Assembly: GCA_049999765.1 (NCBI GenBank) | Contig: JBNGIQ010009406.1 | Coordinates: 62,001-126,000 of the forward strand | Reading direction: 5' to 3' | Length of the DNA stretch: 64,000 nucleotides | Origin: Phaeoceros laevis | Taxonomy: Eukaryota > Anthocerotophyta > Anthocerotopsida > Notothyladales | Shown here: positions 47,648 to 58,394 of the stretch, one piece after another | Position numbering within the stretch: position 1 is the first letter of the stretch | Layout of the letters: every line of letters starts with the position of its first letter | The notes under the pieces: generated by a model | The model's database searches: none | The model's input: only the letters and a program-made list of their open reading frames with translations | Told to the model about the DNA's origin: nothing | Program-made: the position numbers and the translations under genes

Positions 47648-48467
47648 CCAAGTATATACGTCTGTTAGCGTTCAGGGACGCGGAGAGATGCAGAGAGTTT
47701 TTCGTCCCATGTGTTCTGGCCTCGAAGTGATCTTGCCAGTTTCGGTGACCCTGGCCTGTTGCCGGCCTGACTAACAATCATCCATCGCAGGCAGTTCCCT
47801 TCCAGGATTTGAGATTGCGCCTTGAGCAAGCTCTGTCCTCTCCGTCGACAAGGCGAGATGAGATGAAATGTCTCTGCACGACGTACGGGAGTAACCCGAT
47901 GAACTGAGTGACCGAATCATGCCGGTCACAGCGAGGGACCGTAACCTAAAACTGATTTGTGCAGCTGCTAGGGGGGTCAGTTACAAATTATTCTGCTCCT
48001 CCTGTGTAGTTGTGCTTCCGAGAGGAAATTTTCCCATCGGCCCTTTTGTATCATTGTGATGTCATTATTGTTTGTTATGCATGCCACCTCTCCATTCCTC
48101 AAATACGATTATTGCCGACGTGATATATTGTGCCATGTGGCTAGCCTGAAGTGGTTATAGTTTGGGTGACGATATTGTTGTACTTCCCGGATATGCTGGA
48201 TTGGCTGCAAAGCATTCACAAATTTCACGAGAATGTCGCTTTGCCAGTGGTTAGGATGGCGCTGACTGGCAGGTTCTTGTGGATTTCCATGCAAGTAGAC
48301 AATGATCCTTGTCACCTTGAAGGCAATAGCCAAAACATGATCTGCAAATGAACTTACACAGGTGCTGCTCAAGTGAAGTCTTCTCCTAGCCTTGACCTAT
48401 GTTTGCCCCTCCTACTACTTTTAAAACGCATACACGAATGCTTACAAGGCGGACAGTGTAATAGCGT
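47648..48467. other. Shared 3' region of convergent genes
   Basis: The interval between the BIC-like and CWH43-like genes contains only short frames and no repeat. Confidence 0.45.
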
Positions 48468-51400
48468 CTATTCAAAGTTGAAGGAAGCTACAATAGGATA
48501 TGCATCTGAAGTTTTCTGTTGATCATAATGTGGTTCCTCCCACGAGGAACAGTTAGCTGCTCGGGATGAGAAAATGTAACCAGCTCCAGGATCTCGATCA
48601 TCCGAACCTTTCCACGGTCCATGGTTCACCACATACCCATCTACAAGACCTGAGGACAAGGTGGTGTTGTATGCTGTGCTAAAGGGTGCTGCATTGATGT
48701 CGCCAGCAAATATCAACGAAACACCGTCCATGCTTTGACTGCTGGGGCTAACGGAAGTGCTGTTGCCCAAGTATCCAAGAACAAGATCATGTGAACGCTG
48801 AGCTTGGAGAACAATCTCATCCTCCAGAACACCATAATGTGCATTCAGCAGATGGACAGACTTCCCTTTGAACATGATTTTGGCGTGCTGCAGGCACGCG
48901 TTTTCACCTTTGGGTGCTGGTAGTAATTCCCACTCTGAGTCTTCAAATCCAACAACTGAGAGCATCGCACAACCCCAGGTATCAGACTTGGTAGGAGGTG
49001 TGTACAGGCTCCGCAGCTTCATCCAGGTGGCGAGGTAGTCGACCTGCGATCCATGAAGTAGTTAGGAAGCCTGGTTTTCTGAAAAAGATTGATGTTGGAC
49101 ATTTCCAGGTCGAGACTCTGTACCAAATCCATATTGCCATGCACAATGTGCATCGTGTCAGACTCCTGCAACCTGGACACGTGACAGCAGAAAGTTAAGA
49201 CCCAGAACACATCTAAAGTGAGACGGAACAAATCCGAAGGGCAAAACCAAAGTAACCCACATTATCACATGTGGGCGTTCCTTCGTAAACATGTCGTACA
49301 GGCTGTTGTAGTTTAGCTTGCCAGACCGGCTAAAACCTTGCTGGACGTTTAAGTTGATGACTCTAAGGTCTCCCTCCAAGTTCCATCCCCTCCAAATGTT
49401 AGCATGGCCTACCCTGACAAGCAAAGCCGCTCCCACAATAATCCCGACCAATGTTAGCAATGCCCCAACTGCCTGCAGCAACCATTATGAAACGTGTCAG
49501 TAGCGGCCTTGCAGAAAGGTCAAGACTTCTCTCAGCTCTTACAGCTTAGATAGCAAAAGCCAACTCTTGAAACCACTCATTGGCATATGATAGTGAAGAC
49601 CTTGCGGCTTGGAACACCACTGCCCCAGGTAAGTGCCCCTGTTCGCCATGCCCCCATTCTTTCACCAAACTCCCATTTTTCCTGTGGTGAGACATCGGGA
49701 CCTCTCCCTAATCCTATTCCTACCCCAATAACTGTACAGCATATAAGGTAGGCTTTAGTGTCTCGCAGGAAGTATCCAACACCAGGCAAAGATTGGTAGG
49801 CAAAGAGAGCCGTACTCCAGACCATTAGTAGCAGATACACAAGGATGGAGATTGCTATCCCTGTCCCTGGATATATTCCAAAGATGTTCCTGGGCATCAT
49901 TATCCAAAGCGAGGGAACTGCAAAAGATAACAAAGCACCTCCTATCACTGCTGGCGTGACTCCTTGAAAGAGCAAAATAGCCCCAGCTGCAACACATAAC
50001 CAGGCACCAAGTGCTTGTACCTGTTTTGGCAAATGGTGGCGTGCCACTTCTGCAGCAAAAACTATTCCAAATGCAAGTGATGAGATTGAAAGCCAACCCC
50101 AAGTAACAGAGGCTCCAGACCACCGGGAAAAGGAGTTTGAGGAAGTGAAGAGCCAATGTGTCAGAAACAATAGGCTCCCCAAACCAAACCCCATTTGGAT
50201 TGTCCGCGAACACCCAGATTTTGTCCACCTCCATCCCCTTTTGCGATACATGTTCAGCTCACTGTCGCAGCTGCTTTCCATTCCACCTAGCTCATTCGCC
50301 CAGGGAACTTCCTCACCTTCACCCCACCTTTTACCAATAATCTCGTCCTCCCAAGATGCTAAGGAGATGTCTCCAGCCCAAACTTTTGCTGGAGGAAGAA
50401 TCCCATCAGCTCCTTGAACCCATTGGTTGATATCGCCATTGGCAGCTTCTCTCCCCCACCTAGGCTCAGATGGCTCAGTAGTCGTCTGAGTCGTCTGAGT
50501 CATCTCAACCATCTCTGATTCTGCGTTTAAAAGACGCGAGACTGGCGCAACTGAAGGGACATCCTCTTCATCAGAACTGAAGCTAAGACGTCGCACTACA
50601 TGTTCCTCAGAGATCTCTTTATCTTCAACTTGGGTGCAGCTCAAGTCTGCCAGTTGTACTTCCTCTTGGATATGGTGATATTTCTTCTTCCTGGACAGGT
50701 GCATTGAAGGCGTTTCCACATATTCACCGTCATCATACCCAGCCACCTCAAGCTGACATTTTCTCTCAAAGTCTAAAACCTTATCATGTCCACCCTCTTC
50801 CCAGTCATCACTAAGTACGTCTATAGAATTCCTTTTCTGCCCAGTCTTTCCAGATCCAGATTGCATTTTCACGGGGTCCTCTCCTTCCCATTCTGCGACA
50901 TCCTCGCTGAGAACCACAAAAGCAGTACACATTCCAGGAAACACACCAAGGACTAAGAAACCCCAGGTTGTCGCAACAATTGGGTTTGGCCCTGCATATG
51001 CCCACCGTAGTGCCTACATTTACAGCTCGAGTAACTCAGTTTCACAATCATACTGGAGAGAGCAGCGAGCAACGTCTCATCAGCAAGTTAACAACAAATA
51101 GAAACCCTGCAATTAAGTAAGCTAACCTGCAACAGCAAAATTCCTCCTATCATCCCAAAGCCAGTTCGACGCCTGCGTGCTGCAGTACCAGTCCAAACAC
51201 CTTCAAACACATAGACACCCATGATAGCAACCGAGTTGCCAGAGAAAGAGAGCCTTTTCAGAGGAGTCCGCTCTGACTGGCCCCATACACCAACCAGCCC
51301 ACATAGTAGCAGCAGCGAGCGAGTCCATGGGTGCAAATCTAGCAGTTCTCGTAGAAAGGGCTGTCCCAAGACCACTGCTGGGATAACGAGGTAGGCCAGG

Positions 51401-51923
51401 AACCCTATTTCAGGTGCAATCCCACCACTTCGAAGCTGGAACCAGTACACGTTGCGAACAAACTCCACTAGAGCTGTCCAGAAGATGAGACCAACATAAG
51501 ATTCTGCTGACAGTTGCAAATGTGGTCTCAGCCATCGCCACTTCACTTTCAGCCAGTCCCTCTCTGGCCTGCACATCTCACGGTGTAAGTACTGTTTCAT
51601 ACTTTGCCAACCTTCACACGCAGGCAGAACAAAGTAGTGAAAAACGTAGGACATGAAATTCCTTCAAAAGAAGTAAACAGGACGCACGTTGGTCGAACAG
51701 GTGGACTGTCCAGACATTCCTCCAAGAGTTCATCGGAAGCGAGGAGGATATGAGCAGGGGCAGCCGATCGTCCAAGACCCGTTATGGAGGTTAGAGCTTC
51801 CTTCAAGGGACTAGGAGATGGCCACCAGGCTCTGGCTGGAGAGGGAGACCTTGTAGGGCTCTCACTGTCACTCTCATCCCGGAACCTGGTATAGTTATGC
51901 GAGTATGCTGCAGAAGCGGCCAT
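48468..51923 (-). CDS. CWH43-like GPI-lipid remodelling protein
   Basis: The minus-strand gene reads from MAASAAYSHNYTRFRDESDS. A membrane part follows (51654-51126, LLDLHPWTRSLLLLCGLVGV), then exon 3 from about 51014 with more membrane segments (GIAISILVYLLLMVWSTALF) around a long acidic loop. Last come exons for a C-terminal endonuclease/exonuclease/phosphatase domain: DLRVINLNVQQGFSRSGKLN, LQESDTMHIVHGNMDLVQSL, VHLLNAHYGVLEDEIVL, FAGDINAAPFSTAY and a final His-poor tail. This order is that of CWH43/PGAP2IP, which in yeast replaces the GPI lipid with ceramide. A frame change near 51662-51687 requires either a 26-nt 'intron' or a frameshift. Alternatively the true start lies at the ATG at about 51654. 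Confidence 0.85.
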
Positions 51924-53949
51924 TCAAAATTGTCCAAGTTCTCCAGTCCCTTCATGTGCACCTTGCTTGTCTACCAGCCTGTACAACATGTCCTATCCTG
52001 TTTTGTCGTAAAATTCTACATATCATCTCTCAAACTCTCAATTCACATTCCGCAAGCTCCACGCATCATTCTTTCTTGGCTCCGCCAATCTCCCCATCCA
52101 CTCAAAACTCTGGCCACCTAATTTTTCTGCACGCCCTGATCCACCAAACCGCACTTGCACTCTGAATCTTGCACGCATTCTGCAAACAATCAGGTCAGGA
52201 TCGGATTTAACAACACCCTCTCCAAGTACGGCAACGATATTTTTTTTGGTTCTGCCGATGGAAACGCCTTCTCCCACAGCCGAAGACTGCAATCCTAGCG
52301 CCCCTCGGCGACTACAGGATCACGCGCACGGATCTGGCGCTCACTTCAGAACTTGCTGCCACTGAGATTTTGGTGAGTTCGCACCTTTATCCAATCTCAT
52401 TGTCTCTCTCTCTTCTCTCTTGTCCTTAGTACCCCTGCCGTCGTCACAGTAACAGCTGAAGAGCAGCTTTTAGCTTAGATGTACGCACGGCCCCCACCTC
52501 TGCCATCCTTGCCAGTACAGTAGTCTGATGGCTCGCATTTTCAAGTTTGCACATGAGACCCAACTTGACAGATCCGTCTTGCTATCCAGCAGAGCAAACC
52601 GATGTGCCAACCAGCTCGCAGGACTGACTGCACCGTCGGAAAAAGTAGGCAAAAGACCTACATTCACACGGCTGCCACTCAGGTAGAGTCAGGGTGGTTC
52701 CTAAGCTTTTCTCCTTTCGCTTTTACAACCTTGAACGGGTCTTCCTGTTCACGTCCGGCACACGACCCCACGAGCTACACGCATGCGACCACGATCCTGA
52801 TGAGACGTCCTCACCAGGTCAACCCCACCGCCAGAATGCTCATCCAACTTGGCGCAATCAATGCATTGGCCTGCAGCTCTACTGCACTGCAGTGATCACG
52901 TCCCTGTCAACCCTTTTTCAGTGACCTTTCTTCTTCTCCATGGCTGGTCTTTAAGACTAGGTCGCCATGAACTTCCTTGCACATTCAGGGTTCCCTCGGC
53001 ACATGGTGACTGGCCGTCCAGTTCCTTGGCTTCTGCAGGGGTTGAAAATTGCTCGTCATAGGCCACCGTTCTTAGCGCAATCATATTTCATGTCGGAATT
53101 TCTCATGAAGTGATATGCTTCAACGGCGGTAAGCCGACAACGCTGGAATGCCTCGACGACAGAAGATTTCAGCAAAGTTGATGATTATGACGGGACTCGG
53201 GGGTCCACAACAATGTTTGTTGTTGAATCGTCCTGTGGAGCCCTTGAAAGCAGGATCGATGGAATGTTCGTCCCATTGACAACATTGAGTTGACCTCAGC
53301 TCATGCCGCAAAGCAGATTTACAAGTTGAGCATACTAAGTGCGTGGCGGCTCGTCTAGGCAGCCTGAAGACTGGTCACCTTGCATTGCGAAAGCATGTCG
53401 GAGTACGTCCTCGGATGGAATCTTCATGAGCTATCCTGGAAGTTACGATTAACCTTGGAAATCCCCCACGCTGAGGCTTTTCACCTGCCAGACTAAAAGA
53501 GACGTGAAATACCTCCACCATTGCTGATGCGAAATGTAATCACAGTTGTACCGCCAATGATCAAAGATTGTATTGCCATCTTGAAACATTACACGTTGGA
53601 GTGAATCATAGCGTTTTGTGGCTCGAGCATCTGGAAAAGGGGCGGCTACTTCCATGAGATGCCACATTTTGTTTCTATACCCACTGATACTCCAATACCA
53701 GAGCCACGGCATGCATATGGTGTCAGAAGGATCAAAGGGTGGGACCATCCAGATCCGAATTCTAGCAACTGGCTCCAGATCTTTAGCAGCACGTATATAT
53801 ATGTGCATGTTTCAGCCTCCTATGGCCATGCGGACATTCTTGCAAGTTGATCATCCGGCTCCAGCAGCCGATACTGAGCTACCCTGTTTCAACAAGATTT
53901 CTATCTACAGAAGAGGCGCAGGTCTTGGAGCTCTTAGAGCTGCCGAGGC
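51924..53949. other. Long intergenic stretch; nothing assignable
   Basis: The region has several frames below 120 codons on both strands, none with a domain. A pyrimidine run (ctctctctcttctctc) lies near 52403. It should hold the promoters of both flanking genes, which diverge. Confidence 0.4.
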
Positions 53950-54666
53950 ATGGCTGAAGCGTTGCTCACATGTACAGGAACCAGTACTGGGCTGGCAAGT
54001 TTCGGCCAGGCTTCAAGAATCCTCCACCATGAACCAGGTGAGTATTTCGGTCTCTTTTGACAAGCTCCTTCGAGCTGCACCCTCGCATATCACTCTGAGC
54101 TCCACCCTTGTACTTACATTCTTCTTCTTCCTCTTTCAAATATATGATATTGTTTGTCTGTGTATATATGCATGTCTACAGGGAGTGGCAGCGTTTCTCT
54201 GTGGGCCTTTGGAGTGCTGCTGGTCGTCAAGGCTCTGGGAAACGAGACAGCCGACATGTTTTCAGCCTTCGAGATGCAGATGTGGCCCGACCTGGGACCT
54301 CCTCCCCACTTCCAGTCCGAGACAGACGAGACCTGGATCCTTCTGGATGGAGACATGACTTGGTACGTGGGGGACAAGGTGGTGAATGCCAAGCCGGGGA
54401 GTCACCTCTTCCTCCCCAGGCTCCTCACCCACTCCTGGAGAGTCAATGCCAACAAGTCTGCCAGAATGCTCGTCATCTTCTCCCCTGGAAGATTCGGAGA
54501 CTTCTTCATGGAGATTGGCAAGAAAGAGCTTGGAGTGAACACCTTGCCCGCCCCAGAAGGACTAGTGCCTCCTGTCCCGACAGAGGAGGAGCTTGCTCAC
54601 AGCATGCACCTGGCTGGATCGAAGTATGGCATCGAATTCGGCTTCAACTTCAAGCCACAGTCTTGA
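53950..54666 (+). CDS. Single-domain cupin with altered metal motif
   Basis: Two exons, about 53950-54037 and 54182-54666, join in phase 1 and give about 190 residues. The cupin core is WPDLGPPPHFQSETDETWIL, LDGDMTWYVGDKVVNAKPG and LFLPRLLTHSWRV. The C-terminal helix region contains MLVIFSPGRFGDFFMEIGK. In the usual first motif G(x)5HxH(x)3-4E the second His is Gln here (H-F-Q), while the Glu and the second-motif His remain. Metal binding may be weakened. The arrangement resembles bacterial quercetinase-type cupin_2 proteins; substrate and reaction are unknown. The exon-1 part has no clear signal peptide and is the weaker half of the model. Confidence 0.75.
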
Positions 54667-54968
54667 CGGCCAGCAGCACTAAAGGTAGATCTAGCCCTGG
54701 GGAAAAATGTGTATTAGCTGGCTAGCCATGGGCAGCCACATGATGCTGCTGATTTCTGCAAGTGCAGTGCCTACCACGTACGAGGCTCGTCTTTTATAGC
54801 AGGATCAATTGCCAGCACCACTACTAGTTTTACAAGTCTGCAAGCACACCCTTGAATCCCTCCTTGCAAGGTAGTTGCAGTGTTGTTATTTTGTAAGAGG
54901 ACATACGTAGTGGCTACGGTTCAATGACAAAGACGTTGTAAGCTGTTAAATGTACAGAAAGACTGTCA

Positions 54969-55842
54969 TTAATCAGTCTCCCCTGAGGGTTGGTACAACG
55001 TCACCATTGAACCCACAGTTATGTTCATCTTCCCCAAGGTTGCCCTCTCCTGCCACTGTCTGCCATGAAAAATGAAGCTAGCGTCCTCGGGACGAATGCC
55101 TCGACGAGCATCATAGAGCTGCTTCAAGTCTGCCACTGACATGTCCGATGTAACCTTAAAGACCAGCTGGCCGGACGTCTTGCAAAGCCATCTCAAAGCA
55201 CTGCTCCTCCGATTTGCTGATGAAGCTCTTGGCCAGGAGGAACCCAACAGGCTGGCCACGGATCTGGAAGGTGTCAGGCAGTTTGCACTGGAAGACCCTG
55301 GTGGACCTAGAATGCGCGCAATGCTCCTGCCTGATCTCGTGAGCAGGAGCCTGCAACTTGGGCTCGAAAACATGGAACTGTATCCTGGAATCACAATGAG
55401 CAGCAGGTTGCCCCTGGCCACCGCCTTGGCAGGTCCAGGGCGTTCACGAGGCCGCTTCCCAAGTCAACGTGCAAGTCCCGCCTGTCGATGGCGCTGGCCT
55501 GCACGATGTTTAGCAGCCCCTGTCCACATGACGTTCCATGGACACCGCTGATGGTCTTCAGCTTGCTTGCGCTGCTCCTCTCTCCCTGGTGGAAGTCCAG
55601 CCCAGGGTGGCGGGGTGGAGTTCCCAGGGATTGTGCAAGGTGGCACTCAGGTTCCGAATCGCCTTGAGCACCTTCCTGCCCAGCTTGCCCCCATTGCGCC
55701 AGGTGAGGTCCTCAATGAAGTCTGTTATGGCAAACACCCCTCGAGTGTTGATGATGGCAATTCGCACTGTGTTGGGCCAGCTTTGAGACGATTCCTCTGC
55801 CGCAACAAGTGGCAGCTGCGCATGTTCGGAGCTGGAGCTCAT
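54969..55842 (-). pseudogene. Decayed paralogue with a ubiquitin-like C-terminus
   Basis: The minus strand starts MSSSSEHAQLPLVAAEESSQ and aligns with the intact gene at 56383-57417 (INTRGVFAI, RKVLKAI, NPWELH). After NPWELH an extra ~8 bp breaks the frame. A further base is lost in the block matching VDRGLFNIVEA, and another shift follows IVIPGYS. Homology continues through HEIRQEHCAHSRSTRVFQC. The end, in yet another frame, is a ubiquitin-like fold: LVFKVTSDMSVADLKQLYDA, then ASFIFHGRQWQERATLGKMN and a stop. At least three frameshifts without introns make this a pseudogene, though the UBL part is undamaged. Confidence 0.8.
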
Positions 55843-56382
55843 CCTCGAGGGTTCAAATGTGGCCCGAATTGCCCTTCTGCAGGTGCGCCAGGTTTGATGC
55901 GGATCCAAGATAACTTGCAAGCTCCTTGAACGATTTGGGGGGAGAGTGGAAGGGCGGCCTACGAAGGCTACACCGTGAGCGTGAGCGAAGCAAGTGTGCT
56001 CTGCAGCTGTCAAAGTCGAGAGCAATTTTCAGCTACCATCTGGAACCAGCAAAACGCAGTTTGGAAGTGAAAGACAAAACTGTCTTTTCCACTTTCTTGT
56101 ACGGACTTCTTCAGATGACAGCATATTTCCATTCATGAAAGCGTATGACGTCGAATCCATTCACTTGTCCACAGCAAGATCAACCAGCAGTTACATGAAG
56201 CTTTTGCCACGGGTCCATAACCAAACCTAGGTACTCTAACAAGCAGGCAATCCGAAACTCGTGAGCCGCAAGCTCCTTCATCATTCGCCAACACACGTTG
56301 TTGATGTAGATCTTGTTTGTTTCCTGTCACATCTACCACAGCTATGTCCTACCTCTAGTTGGCCATGGGCTAGCTTCCTCCG

Positions 56383-57417
56383 TCAGTCAAAGGAGAGCGG
56401 CTTGGGATTACTCTCATAGCTGCCAGCAGGAGAGCTAACAGGGCCAAAGCTGGGAGGGGCAGGAGAGCTAACAGGGCCAAAGCTAGGAGGGCCAAAAACG
56501 CCATTGCTGGGAGGGCCAAAAACGCCATGGCTGGGAGCGGGGACACCACTGAATAGGTTGCCATGGCTGGGAGCGGGGACACTACTGAATAGGTTGCTAG
56601 CAGGAAAGCTACCAGGGCCAAAGCTAAAACTGCCATTGCTGGGAGCGGTGACACCACCGAATGGGCTGCCCCAGGAAGAAGGCCCATAGCTGGGAGTGGC
56701 AAAACTGCCGTTGCTGGGAGCGGTGACACCACCGAATACGCTGGAAGAGGTGACACCACCGAATAGGTTGAAGGGAGGAGGCCCATAGCTGGGACTGGGA
56801 GCAGGATTAGAGGCCTGCGCCAAAACGGTGGCCACTGCACGGCCGTGGATGTTGAAGTCGTCCCGCAGTCTGCACTGGAAGACCTTGGTGGACCGTGCGT
56901 GGGCGCCAAACACCTCTTGCTTCACCTCGTGAATGAGAGCTTGCACCTTGGGCTCGAAGGCTTGCAGACTGTATCCAGGGATGACAATGAGCAGTGTCTC
57001 GTTCGATGCCACCGCGCTGGTCACGCTCAGGGCGTCCACCGGCCTGCCGTCCAGGTGGAAGCAGAGGTCCTTCCTGTCGGTTGGATTGGCCTCCACGATG
57101 TTGAACAGCCCTCTGTCCACATGCCGTTCCTTGGAGACGACGCTCATCGTTTTCAGCTTGCTTGCACTTTCTGCTTCTCCTTTGTGCAGGTCCAGCCCGG
57201 AGTGGAGTTCCCAGGGGTTGTGCATGGTGGCTCTCATGTAGGTCTTGAGCACCTTCCTACTGATATGGCTGCCGCTCTCCCAGTTGAGCTCCCCCATGCC
57301 TGATATGGCAAAGACGCCACTAGTGTTGATGAGGGCAGATTGCACGGGCATGAGCCAGGTCTTCGATTCATCTCCTGCTCGAACAATTGGTAGCTGGGGT
57401 GCCTCTCTGTAATTCAT
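56383..57417 (-). CDS. Unrecognised two-part protein with FG-rich repetitive tail
   Basis: This is a single-exon frame of 344 codons. Residues 1-205 form the part shared with the neighbouring pseudogene: WLMPVQSALINTSGVFAIS, SRKVLKTYMRATMHNPWELH, GLFNIVEANPTDRKDL, TLLIVIPGYSLQAFEPKV and STKVFQCRLRDDF. Residues ~206-344 are a low-complexity tail of Pro, Ser, Gly and Phe with about eight FG dipeptides (NLFGG, SVFGG, SPFGG, GVFGPP, PSFGP). This resembles the disordered tails of FG nucleoporins. The tail takes the place of the ubiquitin-like domain seen in the neighbour. I do not recognise the shared part. The tail is encoded by a DNA minisatellite, so it may have arisen by repeat expansion. Confidence 0.7.
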   Translation of the reverse strand: MNYREAPQLPIVRAGDESKTWLMPVQSALINTSGVFAISGMGELNWESGSHISRKVLKTYMRATMHNPWELHSGLDLHKGEAESASKLKTMSVVSKERHVDRGLFNIVEANPTDRKDLCFHLDGRPVDALSVTSAVASNETLLIVIPGYSLQAFEPKVQALIHEVKQEVFGAHARSTKVFQCRLRDDFNIHGRAVATVLAQASNPAPSPSYGPPPFNLFGGVTSSSVFGGVTAPSNGSFATPSYGPSSWGSPFGGVTAPSNGSFSFGPGSFPASNLFSSVPAPSHGNLFSGVPAPSHGVFGPPSNGVFGPPSFGPVSSPAPPSFGPVSSPAGSYESNPKPLSFD

Positions 57418-58394
57418 TTTCGGCTGTTTCTCTCAGCTCTAGATCTGGAAGCTTTGCAGGAAAGGTAACAGCCAGATTTTGCTCTCCTGCAGACACAAAC
57501 AAAGACAAATTAAGACTCTTGAGGAAGCTACACTTGTACGGTGCTGTGGGCGAGTGAGGATGCAACAAGGATCAGAAAGCATGCACTAAGTGAAGGCGTC
57601 AAGTAGACATACGTCGGTTGAAGGTCCCGGATACCAGGCTGCTGCTCTTACAACGACACGGAAGAAGTTGGTAGTAGTCTACCACCACCACCCTTCTATA
57701 ATATCAAAATTTCCAAAGTTGCAGTGGAAGAAGAAGTTGCAGTGCAGAGAACGACCCAGTCCAATCTTGGGGAGAAAGTTATGAGGTTTTCTTGTGCAGA
57801 ACTCTACGGACGAAGAAGGTATTTTGACGAGGTCAGAATCGTTCTTTGCCCGGTTGAGGAAGAGGAAGTACATTTCCAGTGATTGACGGGGTACTAGAGA
57901 GAAGAGAGAGAAAAAAGAGAGAAAAGAGAGAAAGTTGCTTTTACGTGCATAAGGAAGCCTGAGGAAGGCGTCATGTTTGAGTACTTAGACAATTGTCTAC
58001 GAGCTCCTCATGATTGAATCAATGCGGGATTGTAATTAAGAATATTAAACTCACGGTCCCCGTGATTCCAATTTCCCAAGCCGGGTTCCTTCCGGGATGA
58101 ATTAGGTTACCCTCGTTCCCCAGAATCTCCTTGCCGAGAAAAAGGACCAGTCCTACGCAGAGAAGTACCCCCCGCGCAGGCGCGAAGAGCACCAGCTTCT
58201 CGTAGCTGCGTTTCTGGCTGCTCCTGTGCTGCTTGGTTCGACTTGCACAGCTGCAAAAGTTTACGGCTCCAGCAATTGCCCTTTGGACTGCGGGCAGTGC
58301 GCTTCTTGCTGGCCTTCGAGCTAACAGCTGAAGGAGATATCTGCTACTTCTTACGGAAGGATCGCTCAATTTGGCGGGATTAGTATCTCTAGAA
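57418..58394. other. Divergent promoter region
   Basis: The interval separates the FG-tail gene (-) from the RING gene (+). It contains a purine run of agagag/aaagag units at 57898-57935. No coding frame with a domain was seen. Confidence 0.45.
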
